60,000 nucleotides of DNA from Symbiodinium natans (taxonomy: Eukaryota > Sar > Dinophyceae > Suessiales > Symbiodiniaceae). Where the stretch lies: the NCBI GenBank assembly GCA_905221605.1, contig CAJNDS010002693.1:30001-90000 (forward strand), given 5' to 3'. This document shows positions 1 to 11,929 of the stretch, one piece after another. Positions within the stretch are counted from its first letter, which is position 1. Each line of letters begins with the position of its first letter. A program made the translations under genes and the position numbers. Below the pieces are notes generated by a model. It did not search any database, was not told the DNA's origin, and was given only the letters and a program-made list of their open reading frames with translations.

Positions 1-1135
1 TAGGCTTTAGGGTTTGGGGCTTGGGGCTTGGGGCTTGGGGTTTGGGGTTTGGGGTTTGGGGTTTGAGGTTTGGGGTTGGGGGTTTGGGTTTGGGGTTTGG
101 GGCTTGGGGTTTGGGATTTAGGGTTTGGGGTATTACGGAAACCACTTTAAGTACCATAAACCCAGAATTTGTCACCATGGATCTTCTATATCCATACTAC
201 AGTAACTTGGTTTGAGTTCATGAAACGCAATTCACGGTTCCAGGGTTGCAAAGAAAGGGAGGGGGCTTCATGGGGGGTAGGTACCTAGGGGACCTTTGGG
301 AGCGTAGTGGGGAGTATTTGGGAACCTTGGGTTACGGATACATACCCCCCCGTGTCTTAAAAACCCTGTAATAGGGGACCCCGATGTGATACTGCCGAAC
401 CTTACGAGTTCGTGGTAGGGGACCTGCCGTACTCGGTACCTTCACCCTAAACCCTAAACCCTATACCACTCTACAGACCCCTTGGAGGGCGCATGTAGGA
501 GACGTGGAGTAATGGAAGCTAGGAAACTCAGGGTACCCTGCCGACGAAAAACATTTTCTTCTACAACGTTTTCACTGTATTTCCCGAAACCCGAACCCTA
601 AAACAACCCTCAACCCCCAATATAAGCCCCAAACCCTACACCCTACACCCTACATCCTAAACCCTAAACCCTAAACCCTACGTACACCCTAAACCCTAAA
701 CCCTACACCCTAAACCCTAAACACCAACCCAGAGACAGTGTCTGGAGGCCCACGGGGTTGCTCCCCGCAGCACGCGGCCCAGGCTGCGCCCGAGCCGAGG
801 GGCCCGCCACAGCATGGCGGAGGGTTTAGGGTTTGGGGGGTTTAGGGTTTAGGGTTTAAGGTTTAGGGTTCAGGGTTTCGGGTTTAGGGTTTAGGGTTTT
901 GGGTTTTGGGTTTTGAGGTTAAGGGTTTAGGGCTTCGGGTTTAGGGATTTTAGGGGTTCCCTTTGGTTTCAACGACCAAACTTTGCCAAGACTTGTGCTC
1001 AGCACCAAACCAGCCAGGCCAAAAAGGGTTTAGGGTTTGGGGTTTGGGGTTTGGGGTTTGGGGTTTGGGGTTTAGGGTTTGGGGTTTAGGGTTTAGGATT
1101 TTGGGTTTAGGGTTTAGAACTTTAGGGTTTCGAAA
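1..1135. repeat. telomere-like blocks, both orientations
   Basis: TTTGGGG-type repeat occupies 1-130, CCCTAAA clusters 440-725, TTTAGGG/TTTGGGG blocks 826-960 and 1027-1135. The stretch 215-430 is unique with no recognisable gene. Confidence 0.85.
728..815 (-). CDS. coding-like island with ATG, possible transit-peptide exon
   Basis: ATG at 815 (context GCCATGC) begins MLWRAPRLGRSLGRVLRG, an Arg/Leu-rich, acid-free sequence like a mitochondrial targeting peptide. It runs to a possible donor CTCTGG|GTTGGTG and into a telomere-like block. Confidence 0.3.
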
Positions 1136-1170
1136 GTTACTAAGTACCCTGAACTTCAACCTGCAAGTAG
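1132..1170. mobile_element. TIR element, family A, right-end fragment
   Basis: GTTACTAAGTACCCTGAAC...CTGCAAGTAG matches the right end of family A. It directly follows a telomere-like array, so the rest may have been replaced by it. Confidence 0.4.
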
Positions 1171-1509
1171 GCTTCGACACCTCGACAGTTCAGGGCTAAC
1201 TAGGACTTAGGCGCGTTTTTTGTTGATGTGCATCGAGCTACGGCCGTGGGCCCCGTCTTGCCCAGGGATCTGAGCAGTGTGGCTGCAAGGAAAGTCTGCC
1301 GGAGTCCGATTTAGGGTTTAGGGTTTAGGGTATTGGGCCTGTATAGGGTTTAGGGTTTAGGGTCTAGGGAGAGGGGTTGTCCATGATAGAGCGCGTGGGG
1401 GACCCTTTTTGGGGGCGGTTCCTCTAGTAGGGTTGTGGTACATTAGGGGTACTCCGACTTTGAAACCCACATCAGAAGCCCCGCAGAGCTGTACATGGCA
1501 GATCATGCA

Positions 1510-2290
1510 TGAACCTTAAACCCTAAACCCTAAACCCTAAACCCTAAACCCTCAACCTCCACATCACTGGATCCCTGAGGCTCTTTGGCAGAAGCCTCTC
1601 CAGAACTCGAGAACCCCAAATTACCCTGAGAGCCTAAACCCTCAATTCCGAAAAAACGAAGCCCCTAAACCCTAAACCCTAAACCGCTCAACCCTCAACC
1701 CTCAACCCTAAACCCTAAACCCTAAACCATAAACCCTCATCCCTAAACCCTAAACCCTAAATCCTAAATCCTAACCAACCAACCAACCAACCAATAAAAA
1801 AACAAAAACTGGAACCCGGGGGAACCCAAAAGAAAACTAAAGCCTCCACTTTGAAACTCCAAACCCCTAAGACTAAAGCCGAACTCCCGGACCCTAAACC
1901 CTAAACCCTAAACCCTAAACCCTAAACCCTAAACCCTAAACCCTAAACCCTAAACCCCACACCCTAAATCAAAGCCCTGCCTTGAGGATTCTAGCAGGCT
2001 CGAGGGGGCCTCTCGGCTGCTTTGGCGGTTCTTATTTTTTTGGCTTTGTAGGGTTTAGGATCTAGGGGTTTAGGGGTTTAGGGGTTTAGGGGTTTAGGGG
2101 TTTAGGGGTTTAGGGGTTTAGGGGTTTAGGGGTTTAGGGGTTTAGGGGTTTAGGGGTTTAGGCGTTTAGGGTTTAGGGTTTAGGGGTTTAGGGGTTTAGG
2201 GGTTTAGGGTTTAGGGTTTAGGGGTTTAGGGTTTAGGGGTTTAGGGCTTAGGGTTTTAGGGGTTTAGAGGTTTAGGGATTCGGTGCTATA
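1510..2290. repeat. CCCTAAA blocks then a TTTAGGGG array
   Basis: C-rich orientation occupies 1513-1965. After a 75-bp island, 2048-2275 is an array of the 8-mer TTTAGGGG on the plus strand. Confidence 0.85.
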
Positions 2291-2607
2291 AGGGCCTTAG
2301 GGTTCGAGAGTTGAGGGTTTGGAGCTTCGGGTTGTTCGGGCCTTAGGGATAAGCTTGAGAAGGGGCTCCGGGGCTTTGGGGCTTCAGAACCTTAAACGTT
2401 TATATAAGGGGTCTTAGGTTTTTAGGGTTTAGGGATGTTGGGGTGTCAAGGTTGTAGGGGACTGTGGTTGGGGAATCTGGGCTTCCCTGAAGCCTTGACT
2501 GCAGAATCTTATACTCTGAAGGTTCAGATACGGGCAGCTTGTAGGAAGGACCCCTAGAAGGGTATAGGAGCACTAAACCCTAAACCCTCAATACGGGGTA
2601 TATGTAG

Positions 2608-2702
2608 GGCATTTCCGTCAAGATGCCGGAGGATGATGCGAAGAACGCCGACAGGATGTTGGACTCGAGACCGGGTTGGCAAGTGATGTGGCAACATTTT
2701 GC
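2608..2702 (+). CDS. coding-like island, unknown
   Basis: After TATATGTAG the frame reads GISVKMPEDDAKNADRMLDS then RPGWQVMWQHF, and ends at a possible donor GC|GTTAGGG that opens into a G-rich repeat. It reads like a protein; no family is recognised. Confidence 0.35.
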
Positions 2703-3094
2703 GTTAGGGTTTGGTTGGGGGGGGGGGGGGTTGGGTTTAGGGTTGTTTAGGGCTTAGCGAGGAACTGAGGGTGTAGCAAGCAACCTAGGTAATCCCTGAA
2801 ACCTGAACGAGCGTGCACTGGGGGGGGAGGAAGTGCTTTTTCTGGAACCCTAAACCCTAAACCCTAAAGCCCTAAACTGGGTAGAGAATCTGAGCAGACC
2901 CTTCAACCCCCAACCCCAAACCCCTAACTCCTAAACCCTAAACCCCGAAGAAGGGATTCGCATCTCTTCATGACTCCTAAATGCGGTGATGGATTAGCAC
3001 GGCATGCCCTTATTCCGCTGAAGCCTTCCTGTAGCAAATCTTATGCCATAGGCCATAGACCCTAAACTCTAAAGCTTCAAACCTAAAGCTTCCA

Positions 3095-3186
3095 CCCTAA
3101 ACCCTAAACCCTAAACCCTAAACCCTAAACCCTAAACCCTAAACCCTAAACCCTAAACCCTAAACCCTAAACCCTAAACCCTAAAC
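3095..3186 (-). repeat. CCCTAAA array, pure
   Basis: Thirteen near-perfect CCCTAAA units. Confidence 0.9.
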
Positions 3187-3616
3187 AATCCCGGAATCCC
3201 TGCCTAAATCCTAAACTCTCACAGCAGCTGCGGGCCCTCAGCCGGCGAAGGCACGAATGTCGAGGGGGCCGCTAGGGTAGCAAGCACCTGGAACCCTAAA
3301 GCTTCAACCCTCCAGCCTAAAGCCTTAGGGTTTAGGGTTTAGGGTTCAGGGTTCAGGGTTTAGGGTTTAGGGTCCCTAAAAGATGACATGAGCTGAAGGC
3401 CTAGGGCGTACAACATGGGCTTGATGTTGAAGGTTTGGGAGGAAGATAGTGGCTCACAAAAACATAATGGGTCTTTCTTTGGTGGCCTATAGAAACGGAA
3501 AGGAACCTGCGATGATGAAATACCTATAGACGGGCGATCTACTGTCAACACCCCGGCAACATGGCCCGAGTGTGCTTTTTTTCTGAGTTACAGCAGCCCA
3601 AAGCCCTGGAATCAGG

Positions 3617-3860
3617 GTTCGGGTTTAGGGTTTAGGGTTTAGGGTTTAGGGTTTAGGGTTTAGGGTTTAGGGTTTAGGGTTTAGGGTTTAGGGTTTAGGG
3701 TTTAGGGTTTAGGGTTTAGGGTTCAGGGTTCAGGGTTCAGGGTTCAGGGTTTAGGGTTTAGGGTTTAGGGTTTAGGGTTTCGGGCTTAGGGTTTAGGGCT
3801 TAGGGCTGAAGTTTGAGTGGCTTTTGTTGGGGGGTGGGGGGGGGGGGGGGGGGGGGGGGT
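3617..3860 (+). repeat. TTTAGGG array ending in a long G run
   Basis: Near-perfect TTTAGGG units with a TTCAGGG block at 3720-3750, followed by about 22 consecutive G at 3839-3859. Confidence 0.9.
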
Positions 3861-3995
3861 GTGGCGCTTGAGTGTTGTTGGGGCTTAGGGTTAAGGCCTT
3901 TCGTCACCCCAACCCTTCACCCTTTAGGGTAGTCGGATGGGTTTACCCCATATACCCCTTCTGTCGCCCGTCTTCTATTCTACCCTAAACCCTAG

Positions 3996-4124
3996 TTTCT
4001 TGGACAACGGTAAGATGGTGTCCCCTCGCTCCAGCGTCCACCAGGTCCTGGACGAGAGAAGGAAGGCTGATTCCAGTAAGCCATTCAGCGATGGAGCCTG
4101 GTCCGAGATCATCAAGCCATGCTG
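3996..4124 (+). CDS. coding-like island, unknown
   Basis: Between an ACCCTAG acceptor made by a telomere-like repeat and a GCTG|GTGCCC donor, the frame reads LDNGKMVSPRSSVHQVLDER then RKADSSKPFSDGAWSEIIKP. This is the most protein-like island in the first 7 kb. No family is recognised. Confidence 0.4.
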
Positions 4125-4299
4125 GTGCCCTAAACCCTGAACCCTAAACCCTAAACCCTAAACCCTAAACCTCATGTCTTGCGATGTAAGCCTCTGATGT
4201 CTTGACGTGGCACTCTACCATCGCGAAGCTTCAAAGTCACCTCTACTAGAACGCGCGGCCGACAGAGCTCCGCTTTCTTGCCGCAAAGACGTCTGACCC

Positions 4300-5090
4300 A
4301 AAAAGCCTACACCCTAAACCCTCAACCCAAAAAACCTAAACCCTACCCCCCAAAAAGGCTTAATGACTACCCCAGGCCCCAATAAGCCTAAACCCTAAAG
4401 CCCCAAGAGCCTAAACCCAAGCCCTTTACCCCAAAAGCCTAAACCCACAATAACCCTAAACCCTAAACCCCCAAGAGCCTAAACCCTGCTAAGCTTCGCC
4501 GGGGTCACACCCGCGGCCACTAGCACACAGGTGCCCAGCCGCCGATGCGCCTCTGCCCAGGTAGCGCCCCTAAACCCTAAACCCTACAAACCCTAAGCCC
4601 TAAACCCTAAGCCCTAAGCCCTAAGCCCTAAGCCCTAAACCCGAAACCCTAAACCCTAAACCCTAAACCCTAAACCCTAAACCCTAAACCCTAAACCCTA
4701 AACCCTAAAGCCAAGGCTCAAGGAGTGAGTCGTGGGCTTGGGAGGCTTGCTGCAAGATTCATGCTTAGGAGCTCTAAAAAAGCCCCCCGGCCTCGTGCTT
4801 AAACCCTAAACCCTAAACCCTAAACCCTAAACCCTAAACCCTAAACCCTAAACCCCACACCCTAAACCCTAAACCCCAAACCCTAAACCCCAAACAGCTT
4901 CGATTTTGGAGGGGGAGCGGCTTTGGGGAGATTTGGGGCCTCGGGTTTCGGGAGACCGCCTCATCTGGGTGCTTGGGGATGTAGGGATGTCTGCCACCCT
5001 GAACCCCACACCCCACACCCCAAACCCTAAACCCCTAAACCCTAAAACCCTAAGCCCTAAACCCTTAAACCCTAAACCCTCAAGGCCAGG
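4300..5090 (-). repeat. CCCTAAA blocks with short islands
   Basis: C-rich arrays at 4305-4490, 4568-4710, 4798-4895 and 5000-5090. The island at 4494-4560 ends CCCAG|GTAGCG and could be an exon; the others show nothing. Confidence 0.8.
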
Positions 5091-5649
5091 ATAAATAGAA
5101 ACTGTAGGCGTTTCATTTCGAGCAGCTCGTGCAATAATCCTTCATCCTTGACAGTGCACAAAAAAGTCAGACAAAAGCATGGCTTTCAGGGCACTAACAA
5201 AGACCCGGCGCTCCTTTAGGCCACCCAAAACCCCCACAAAAACCCACCCTAAACTCTAAACCCTAAACCCCAAACCCCAAACCCAACCCTAAGCGTGGCG
5301 TCGAGTTACTATCGCTAAACTTAAAGAAAGCTAGAGGGGTTTAGGTATGGGATGTAAGGTACCTACCGCACGGGCCTTCGGCGGCTGTGGCGCACTGCAT
5401 GGCGTGCCAACACGCTTCATGGTTGAGTATCACTACGTGAACTGAAGCAGACCCCGGAAAGGTCCGCTAAGGCGAATGGCACTTAACGCGCATTCTTGGG
5501 GGCCTGCGACCCTAAACCCTAGACCCTAAACCCTGCAAACCCCAGCCTAGAGCCTGGCAAGGCCATGAAAATAAAGCCACGCAAAACCACCAGCTGGTTT
5601 GAGCCAGACAAAAACCGGCCTGAGTGGCTTCTTAATTCTTGGACTCCGG

Positions 5650-5840
5650 GACCCTAAACCCTAAACCCTAAACCCTAAACCCTAAACCCTAGACCCTAAA
5701 CCCTAAACCCTAAACCCTAAACCCTAAACCCTAAACCCTAAACCCTAAACCCTAAACCCTAAACCCTAAACCCTAACCCTAAACCCTAAACCCTAAACCC
5801 TACACTCTAAGGCCCTAACCCCTAAACCTCAACCCTAACC
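5650..5840 (-). repeat. CCCTAAA array
   Basis: About 25 units, mostly perfect. Confidence 0.9.
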
Positions 5841-6384
5841 AGGGTTCGCCTCGCAATAGCCACTGCTTCTTGTTGGGCACGGTATATGTTTGGGTACGTG
5901 TAGCGTTATGCGAGAAGTAGGGTTTAGGGTTCAGGGTTTGAGGTTAAGAGCCTCCCTTTCTGAGGCTCGAGGTTCCCCCGTTGGGTGTAGGGATATTCAG
6001 AGCAACTTAGAGAGTACGAGGGTTTCGGGTTTGGGGTTTAGGGTCTAGAGTTTTGTGCAAGGTTAGACTCTAGGGTTATGGGGGGCGCAACGTGCTGCAT
6101 TGCTACATGAAATAACCTCATGGCTAACAAAGTCTGCAAAAGCCTACACCCATAACCCTGAACCCTAAGCCCTAAACCCTAAACCCTAAACCCTAAACCC
6201 TAAACCCTAAGCCCTAGACCTCTTAAAGCCCCCGGACTAGACGCTTTTCGTTGGATGTGGCCGGTCGAGCCAACAAAAAAGACGCTCTCAAAACCTGCAA
6301 ACCTGCAGCCTTCTCAGGCACCCAGAAGCTCACAACCCCTCCTACAAGGAAGCATTGTATAGTATCAGCAATACCCCTCTTAAA

Positions 6385-6650
6385 TGTAACATAGATATAG
6401 TCTAGCATAGCATAGCACAGTATAGCATAGCACAGCATAGCACAGCATAGTATAGCATAGCCTAGTATAGTACAGTATAGCATAGTGTAGCATAGTCTAG
6501 TAGAGTTCACATTGTACAGCATAGCATAGCATAGTTCAGTCTAGTAAAGTATAATACAGTACAGTATATAGTACACATGCAGCTTAGTATAGTTATATAT
6601 ATATACATATATTATATCATATATATATATACACATACACACACATACAC
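6385..6650. repeat. CATAG pentamer array and TA/CA microsatellite
   Basis: Degenerate TATAG/CATAG/CACAG pentamers at 6385-6575, then TATATA and CACACA tracts to 6650. Not coding. Confidence 0.85.
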
Positions 6651-6784
6651 TCAGAGCAAACCTTTGACCAAGGGGGGAGCACTGCAAGTCCCCACCTGGA
6701 GCGGCCCGGACGCAAAGCGGAAGGAGGCGCGCAGGAAGAGGCGCACGAAGCGGTGCAGGCGCGGTGGCGCCTCCCGGGCTGTGT

Positions 6785-7200
6785 TAGGGTTTAATTAGGG
6801 TCTAGGGGTCAGGGTTCAGGGTTTAGGGTTTAGCGTTAGGGTTTAGGGTTTAGGGTTTGGGGTTTAGGGTTTAGGGTTCAGGGTGTGGGGTTTAGGGTTT
6901 AGGGTTTAGCGTTTAGGGTTTAGGGTTTAGGGTTTGGGTTTAGGGTTTAGGGTTTAGGGTTTGGGGTTTGGGGTTTGGGGTTTGGGGTTTGGGTTAGGGT
7001 TTAGGGTTAGGGCTTCAGTCCCGAAAGCCCACGAGTAAAGCCCCCAGAAGAGCTCCCCAAAGCCCCCATGCGGGGCTTTTGGAGGGGGAGGAGGGATGGC
7101 TGAATGGTTGGGGGTTTAGGCTTTAGGGTTTAGGGTTTAGGGTTTAGGGTTTAGGGTTTAGGGTTTAGGGTTTAGGGTTTAGGGTTTAGGGTTTAGGGGT
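6785..7200 (+). repeat. TTTAGGG arrays
   Basis: Arrays at 6785-7010 (including TTTGGGG) and 7108-7198 (pure). Confidence 0.9.
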
Positions 7201-7205
7201 GTTCG

Positions 7206-7308
7206 CGCGGGACGTCCGGGAGCCGATGCCTCCAGGGTGCCGCTCCACAGGGCACGCTGGAAGCCCATCCACGGCCGCTCGCCGGCAAAGCGGAACACAA
7301 AGTGGCCT
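7206..7308 (-). CDS. coding-like island, unknown
   Basis: After CTAAAGCAG the frame reads GHFVFRFAGERPWMGFQRAL then WSGTLEASAPG. It is flanked by TTTAGGG arrays on both sides. No family is recognised. Confidence 0.35.
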
Positions 7309-7312
7309 GCTT

Positions 7313-7760
7313 TAGGGTTCAGGGTTTAGGGTTTAGGGTTTAGGGTTTAGGGTTCAGGGTTCAGGGTTTAGGGTTTAGGGTTTAGGGTTCAGGGTTCAGG
7401 GTTCAGGGTTTAGGGTTCAGGGTTCAGGGTTCAGGGTTCAGGGTTCAGGGTTTCAGGGTTTCAGAATTCAGAGTTTAGGGTTTCAGGATTCAGAGTTCAG
7501 GGTTCAGGGTTTCAGGATTCAGAGTCCAGAGTTTAGGGTTCGGGGATTGGGGTTAGGACTGAGGGTTTGTTTTTAGCTGCTCTTTGGGTGTTGCGTTTGG
7601 GCTTCGGGGCTTAGGGTTCAGGGCTTGGGCTTGAATAGGTTTGGGGTGTAGGGTGTAGGGTGTAGGGTGCAGGGTGCAGGGTGTAGGGTTTAGGGTTTAG
7701 TGTTTAGGCTTTAGGGTTTGGGGGTAGGGTTTAGTGTTTAGGCGATAGGGTTTAGGGTAA
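7313..7760 (+). repeat. TTCAGGG and TGTAGGG variant arrays
   Basis: TTTAGGG gives way to TTCAGGG (7395-7530), then TGTAGGG (7640-7690). Same-variant units cluster together. Confidence 0.85.
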
Positions 7761-7979
7761 TTATGACCCTAGACGAACATAGAAAACTAGAGAGTCAAGC
7801 CATGCCCGAAGTTGTGGGCAAGTGGTGAGCAGGGCTTGCAACCCCTAAGGTTCAATCTACCTATGTGGTACATGCTTGGGCCTTAAAGGGGTTCCTAGAA
7901 TTAAAGTAGCCTTGGGGCCCAAATATTTTCTATGGAGGTACATGGACCCTTAGCGTAAGAGTCCAAAAACCCAAAACCC

Positions 7980-9115
7980 CCCAAAAGCCTACAGCGGGAG
8001 TATTGCTTAAGAATTCCTTGCTTAAGAATTTGAGGGGCTGAAATTTCTCATGCATTGGGTTGTTTCCGCCCCTTAATGGGTGCCTTTGACTTAAGAATTT
8101 GAGCCCCCCCCCTGAAATCTGAGGGCACATTCTTAATCCAGTTGTTGTTTTTTGCTTGTCATTGGGACTTTCCACTCACGACAACTCGAAAATCTTAGGT
8201 TGTAAAGCTTTAAGCACAAGGAATTCAGAATCTGAGCCCCTCAGGTTCTTAGCTTGTAAGCTTTGGCACACCAATCAGAGACCTCCAGTTAAGAACCGAG
8301 CCCCTCAGATGCCGAAGGAAAAATCCGAATTAAGAATCTGAGCCCCTCAGATTCTTAGCTTGTAAAGCTTTTACACAAGCAGCTGCCAAAGGAAAAACCC
8401 CGAATTAAGAATCTGAGCCCCTCAGATTCTTAGCTTGTAACGCTTTTTACACAAGCAGGCGCCAAAAGAAAACCCCGAATTAAGAATCTGAGCCCCTCAG
8501 ATTCTTAGCTTGTAGTCTTTTGCTCAAGCAGGCCCAAATCACAGAAACTCCCAACTGAGAACTTGAGCCCCTCAGATTCTTAGCTTGTGAAGCTTTGGCC
8601 CCAAACAATCAGAAAAAAGCTCAAGCAATAGGCCCCTGCCTGTTCGCGCGCTCCCTTCTTGTAGCAGTTTCGGGGTTGAGGGTTCAGGCGTTTCAGGACT
8701 GCATTACCTGAAAGGGATTGAGTTCAGACCTCAGAAACCTCCAAATTAAGAATCTGAGGGGCTCAGATTCTTAGCTCGCTAAGAATCTCAGCCCCTCAGA
8801 TTCTTAGCTTGCGAAAGCTGTGCACAAACTTCCAAATTAAGACTCTGAGCCCCTTAGATTCTGAGCTTGCATAGGCTGTACACAAGCGGTCGCCCTCAGA
8901 AACCTCCAAGTTAAGAATCTGAGCCCCTACAGCAGAGTTATGTGTGATAGAATGCTTTGGGCTAGTGGCTACAGCGTCTTCCTTAAGTCGTAAGGATGCT
9001 GGCTCGAATCCCACTTAAGAATGTGCTAAGAATCTGAGCCCCTCCTGAGAACATCAAAATGCACACTGAACAAGGCTTTCTCTAGTTAAGAATCTGAGCC
9101 CCCCCTGACCAGACC
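7980..9115. repeat. tandem family of AAGAATCTGAG palindromes
   Basis: A unit of about 70-100 bp is repeated ten or so times. Its core TTAAGAATCTGAG-CCC-CTCAGATTCTTA is a perfect 11-bp inverted repeat with a 3-base loop, usually followed by GCTTGTAAAGCTTTTACACAAGC. One copy near 8755 carries GGG in the loop, that is, the opposite orientation. No gene is seen. Confidence 0.75.
8955..9012 (+). other. tRNA-like A-box/B-box segment (SINE-like)
   Basis: GGGCTAGTGGCTACAGC resembles a tRNA A box/D arm. GGCTCGAATCCC resembles a B box/T loop, about 50 bases downstream. TCCTT/AAGGA can pair around a 7-base loop. Acceptor and T stems do not pair well, so it is not a working tRNA; a tRNA-derived SINE head is the likeliest reading. 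It lies inside the palindrome family. Confidence 0.35.
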
Positions 9116-9149
9116 CTTGCACATTCTTAACCAACGCTCGCACTGTAAA

Positions 9150-10030
9150 CCCTCAACACGAAACCCCAAACCCCAAACCCCAAACCCCAAACCCCAAACC
9201 CTAAACCCTAAACCCTAAGAATCCAGAAACCCCAAACACAACCCCGGTATCCTGTGTCTCCGGCAGTCGAAGGCTACACTCCCGCGCGCCTGAGCCTGTG
9301 CCAGCAGCGGAGAGGCCGCGGTCGCCAAGCACGACCACCTCGCAACGGCTCTTTGGGTTTAGGGTTTAGGGTTTAGGGTTTAGGGTTTAGGGTTTAGGGT
9401 TTTTGGTTTTTGCCCTAAACCCCTGAACCCTAAACCCTAAGCTCTGAGCCCTAAGCTCTAAGCCCTAAACCCTAAGCTCTAAGCCCTAAACCCTAAACCC
9501 GAAGCTCTGAGCCCTAAACCCGAAGCCCTAAACCCTAAACCCTCAGCTCTCAACCCTGAATGATAGAACCCCAAATCCCTGAACCCTACGCCGTAAACCC
9601 CCCAAAACCCTAAACTCCCAAACTCATAAGCACATAAACCCTACTTTCAAAGTGCAACCCTAAGCCCTAAACCCGCACACCCTAAAACCCTAAAACCCTA
9701 CAACCCTCTAAAACCCTACAACCCTCAAACCCTAAACCCTAAACCTCTAAACCCTGAACCCTGGACCCTCAACCCTAAGTCCTGAAACCCGAACCCTTGA
9801 TAGGCCTGACTCCCCACGGCGGCGTCCAAAGACTTTGGGAGCCTGTCTTCGCCAGGACAGGCCTGGTCTGTGCTCAGGGCTTAGAGTTTAGGGTTTAGGG
9901 TCTAGGGTTTCGGGTTTAGGGTTTAAGCTTTAGAGTTTAGGGTTGAGGGTTTGGTTTTTGGGGTTCTACCGTGTAGGCTTTAGTGTTTAGGGTTTAGGGC
10001 TTAGGGTTTAAGGTTTAGGGTTGAGGGTGC
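9150..10030. repeat. degenerate telomere-like blocks
   Basis: CCCCAAA/CCCTAAA at 9150-9225, TTTAGGG at 9355-9410, degenerate CCCTAAGCT units 9415-9800 and TTTAGGG 9880-10030. Confidence 0.8.
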
Positions 10031-10440
10031 AGAGGGTGTGGAGGGTCCATTTTGCAAACGAATTGTGATCCCTTGCGCCTGTTGAACATAGGGCCCCCTG
10101 CACTAAGGCACTAAGGGTGCCCAAAGAAATGGACCGCAATTTAGAGGAACTAAGCATCATGAATATTATCGTGATATTAGAGGGGGAAATACGGTTTATA
10201 GGGTTCAAGGAGGTTCCTATAACTTGGTATTCGTATGTCGGGGTATAGCAGGGGTGAACTACCCACACGAACAGCACAGGATACTTGGTTGCTCTTTAAC
10301 CCCTCAAGAAAAGTTTAACTTTTGGCTCCCTTCATATGAAATTACAGGAACCCTAAGCTTATTAAGTGATAAAGTTGAAGTCAAATCCCTCCTAGGACCT
10401 AGGATAGATACGGAGAGTCCATGCCCGAGCAGGGTTGAAT
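10030..10440. other. unique stretch, no gene recognised
   Basis: About 400 bp without telomere-like repeat. Short frames exist on both strands but none reads like a known protein. Confidence 0.5.
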
Positions 10441-11027
10441 TAGGGTTTAGGTTTACGGTTAATGGTTTCGGGTTTAGGGTTTAGGGTTTATGGTTTAGGG
10501 CTTAGGGTTTAGGGTTTAGGGTTTAGGGCTTATGGTTTAGGGTTTAGGGCTTCGGGTTTGGGGCTTGGGGTTTTGCGTGTCCGCGCAGTTTAGGGGTGGT
10601 CTGGGATCGGGGGATCAGGGATTTTCTTGAGCTTATCTAGTTCAGGCGAGCCCGAAGGCCCAAAGCACTCACTGACACAGAGCGCCCCCCCCCCCCACTC
10701 CCGCAGAATGAATTGAGGGCAATATCTTGCCTCCTACGAAAGAAACCCTATCTAGCTTAAGTCGAAGGAGCATTCCTCAAGTAAGAGCTCGGTTCCCTAA
10801 ACCCCAAACCCTAAACCCTAAAACCGAAACCCTTGACCCTAAACCCCAAACCCTAAACCCTAAACCCGAAACCCTAAACCCTAAACCCTAAACCATATAT
10901 CCTAAACCCCAAACCCCAAACCCTGAACTCTGAACCCTCCTCAACCCTCAAATGAAAGCTAGCAGTCCGGTCTTCGGGCCGGGCTGTGGGCCAGTACAAA
11001 TCTGCCCGGAGTTTGGGTACCTCACAG

Positions 11028-11272
11028 TTTAGGGTTTAGGGTTTAGGGTTTAGGGTTTAGGGTTTAGGGTTTAGGGTTTAGGGTTTAGGGTTTAGGGTTT
11101 AGGGTTTAGGGTTTAGGGTTTAGGGTTTAGGGTTTAGGGTTTAGGGTTAGGGTTCGGGTTTAGGGTTTAGGTTTAGGGTTTAGGGTTTAGGGTTTAGGGT
11201 TTAGGGTTTAGGGTTTAGGGTTTAGGGTTTAGGGTTTAGGGTTTAGGGTTTAGGGTTTAGGGTTTAGGGTTC
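11028..11272 (+). repeat. TTTAGGG array, long and pure
   Basis: About 34 units with one TTTAGG break near 11165. Confidence 0.95.
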
Positions 11273-11517
11273 AATGATAGCAGAGTCACAACATTAATAT
11301 ATTCTCTAGTAAGTGGCCGAATTTGGGTATTTCCCAAAACTTTTATACCCCAAATAGAACTGAATCCCCTTAAAGGGACCCCCCCCCAAAAAAAAAAAAA
11401 AAACAAAAAAAAAAACAAGGTACTCCCATTGTCGGAAGCCCCCCATATGAATCACAACCATAACCTAGGGGGGTTACGATATTTGGGGGTACCTTATTGG
11501 GACTAAGGCATCTATCC

Positions 11518-11549
<32 letters not shown>

Positions 11550-11830
11550 ACCCTTAACCCTCAACCCTCAACCCTAAACCCTAAACCCTTGTTTTCGTAC
11601 CTCCGCCCCCCCATAACACCATAACAACAAACAACAGCGAAGAATCGGAGCGGGACTTCCATTGACAGGAAGAGTGGGTTTAGGGTTTAGGGTTTAGGGT
11701 GTAGGGTTTAGGGTTTAGGGTTTAGGGTTTAGGGTGCAGGGTTTAGGGTTTAGGGTGTAGGGTTTGGGGTTTGGGGTTTGGGTTTGGGGTTTCGGGTTTC
11801 GGGTTTAGGGTTTAGGGGTTAGGGGTTAGG
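11272..11830. other. unique stretch with A-run, then telomere-like blocks
   Basis: 11272-11515 is unique with an A-rich run at 11385-11415. CCCTCAA units follow at 11517-11590 and TTTAGGG/TGTAGGG/TTTGGGG at 11675-11830. No gene is seen. Confidence 0.6.
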
Positions 11831-11929
11831 GGATGAGGTACCCTATATCCCCAGATATATATACACATATATATACATATATATATATATATACCCTTTA
11901 AGGGATTATATAGGGTACCTCATTCCCCC
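11829..11929. mobile_element. TIR element, family G (ATGAGGTACCCTATAT)
   Basis: The ends GATGAGGTACCCTATATCCC and TATATAGGGTACCTCATTCC flank a TA-rich microsatellite core. A small relative (GGAATGAGGAACCCCATATAC) lies at 24909-24950. Confidence 0.5.

Noticed and set aside
1-475. A real chromosome end at the left edge
   Set aside because: The repeat is a degenerate TTTGGGG variant, is quickly replaced by unique DNA and opposed blocks, and the same pattern recurs throughout.
8955-9012. Functional tRNA gene
   Set aside because: The acceptor and T stems do not pair and the residue before the putative anticodon is not T.
8000-9100. CRISPR array
   Set aside because: Repeats are palindromic but the spacing is irregular, spacers are partly repeated themselves, and the context is eukaryotic.
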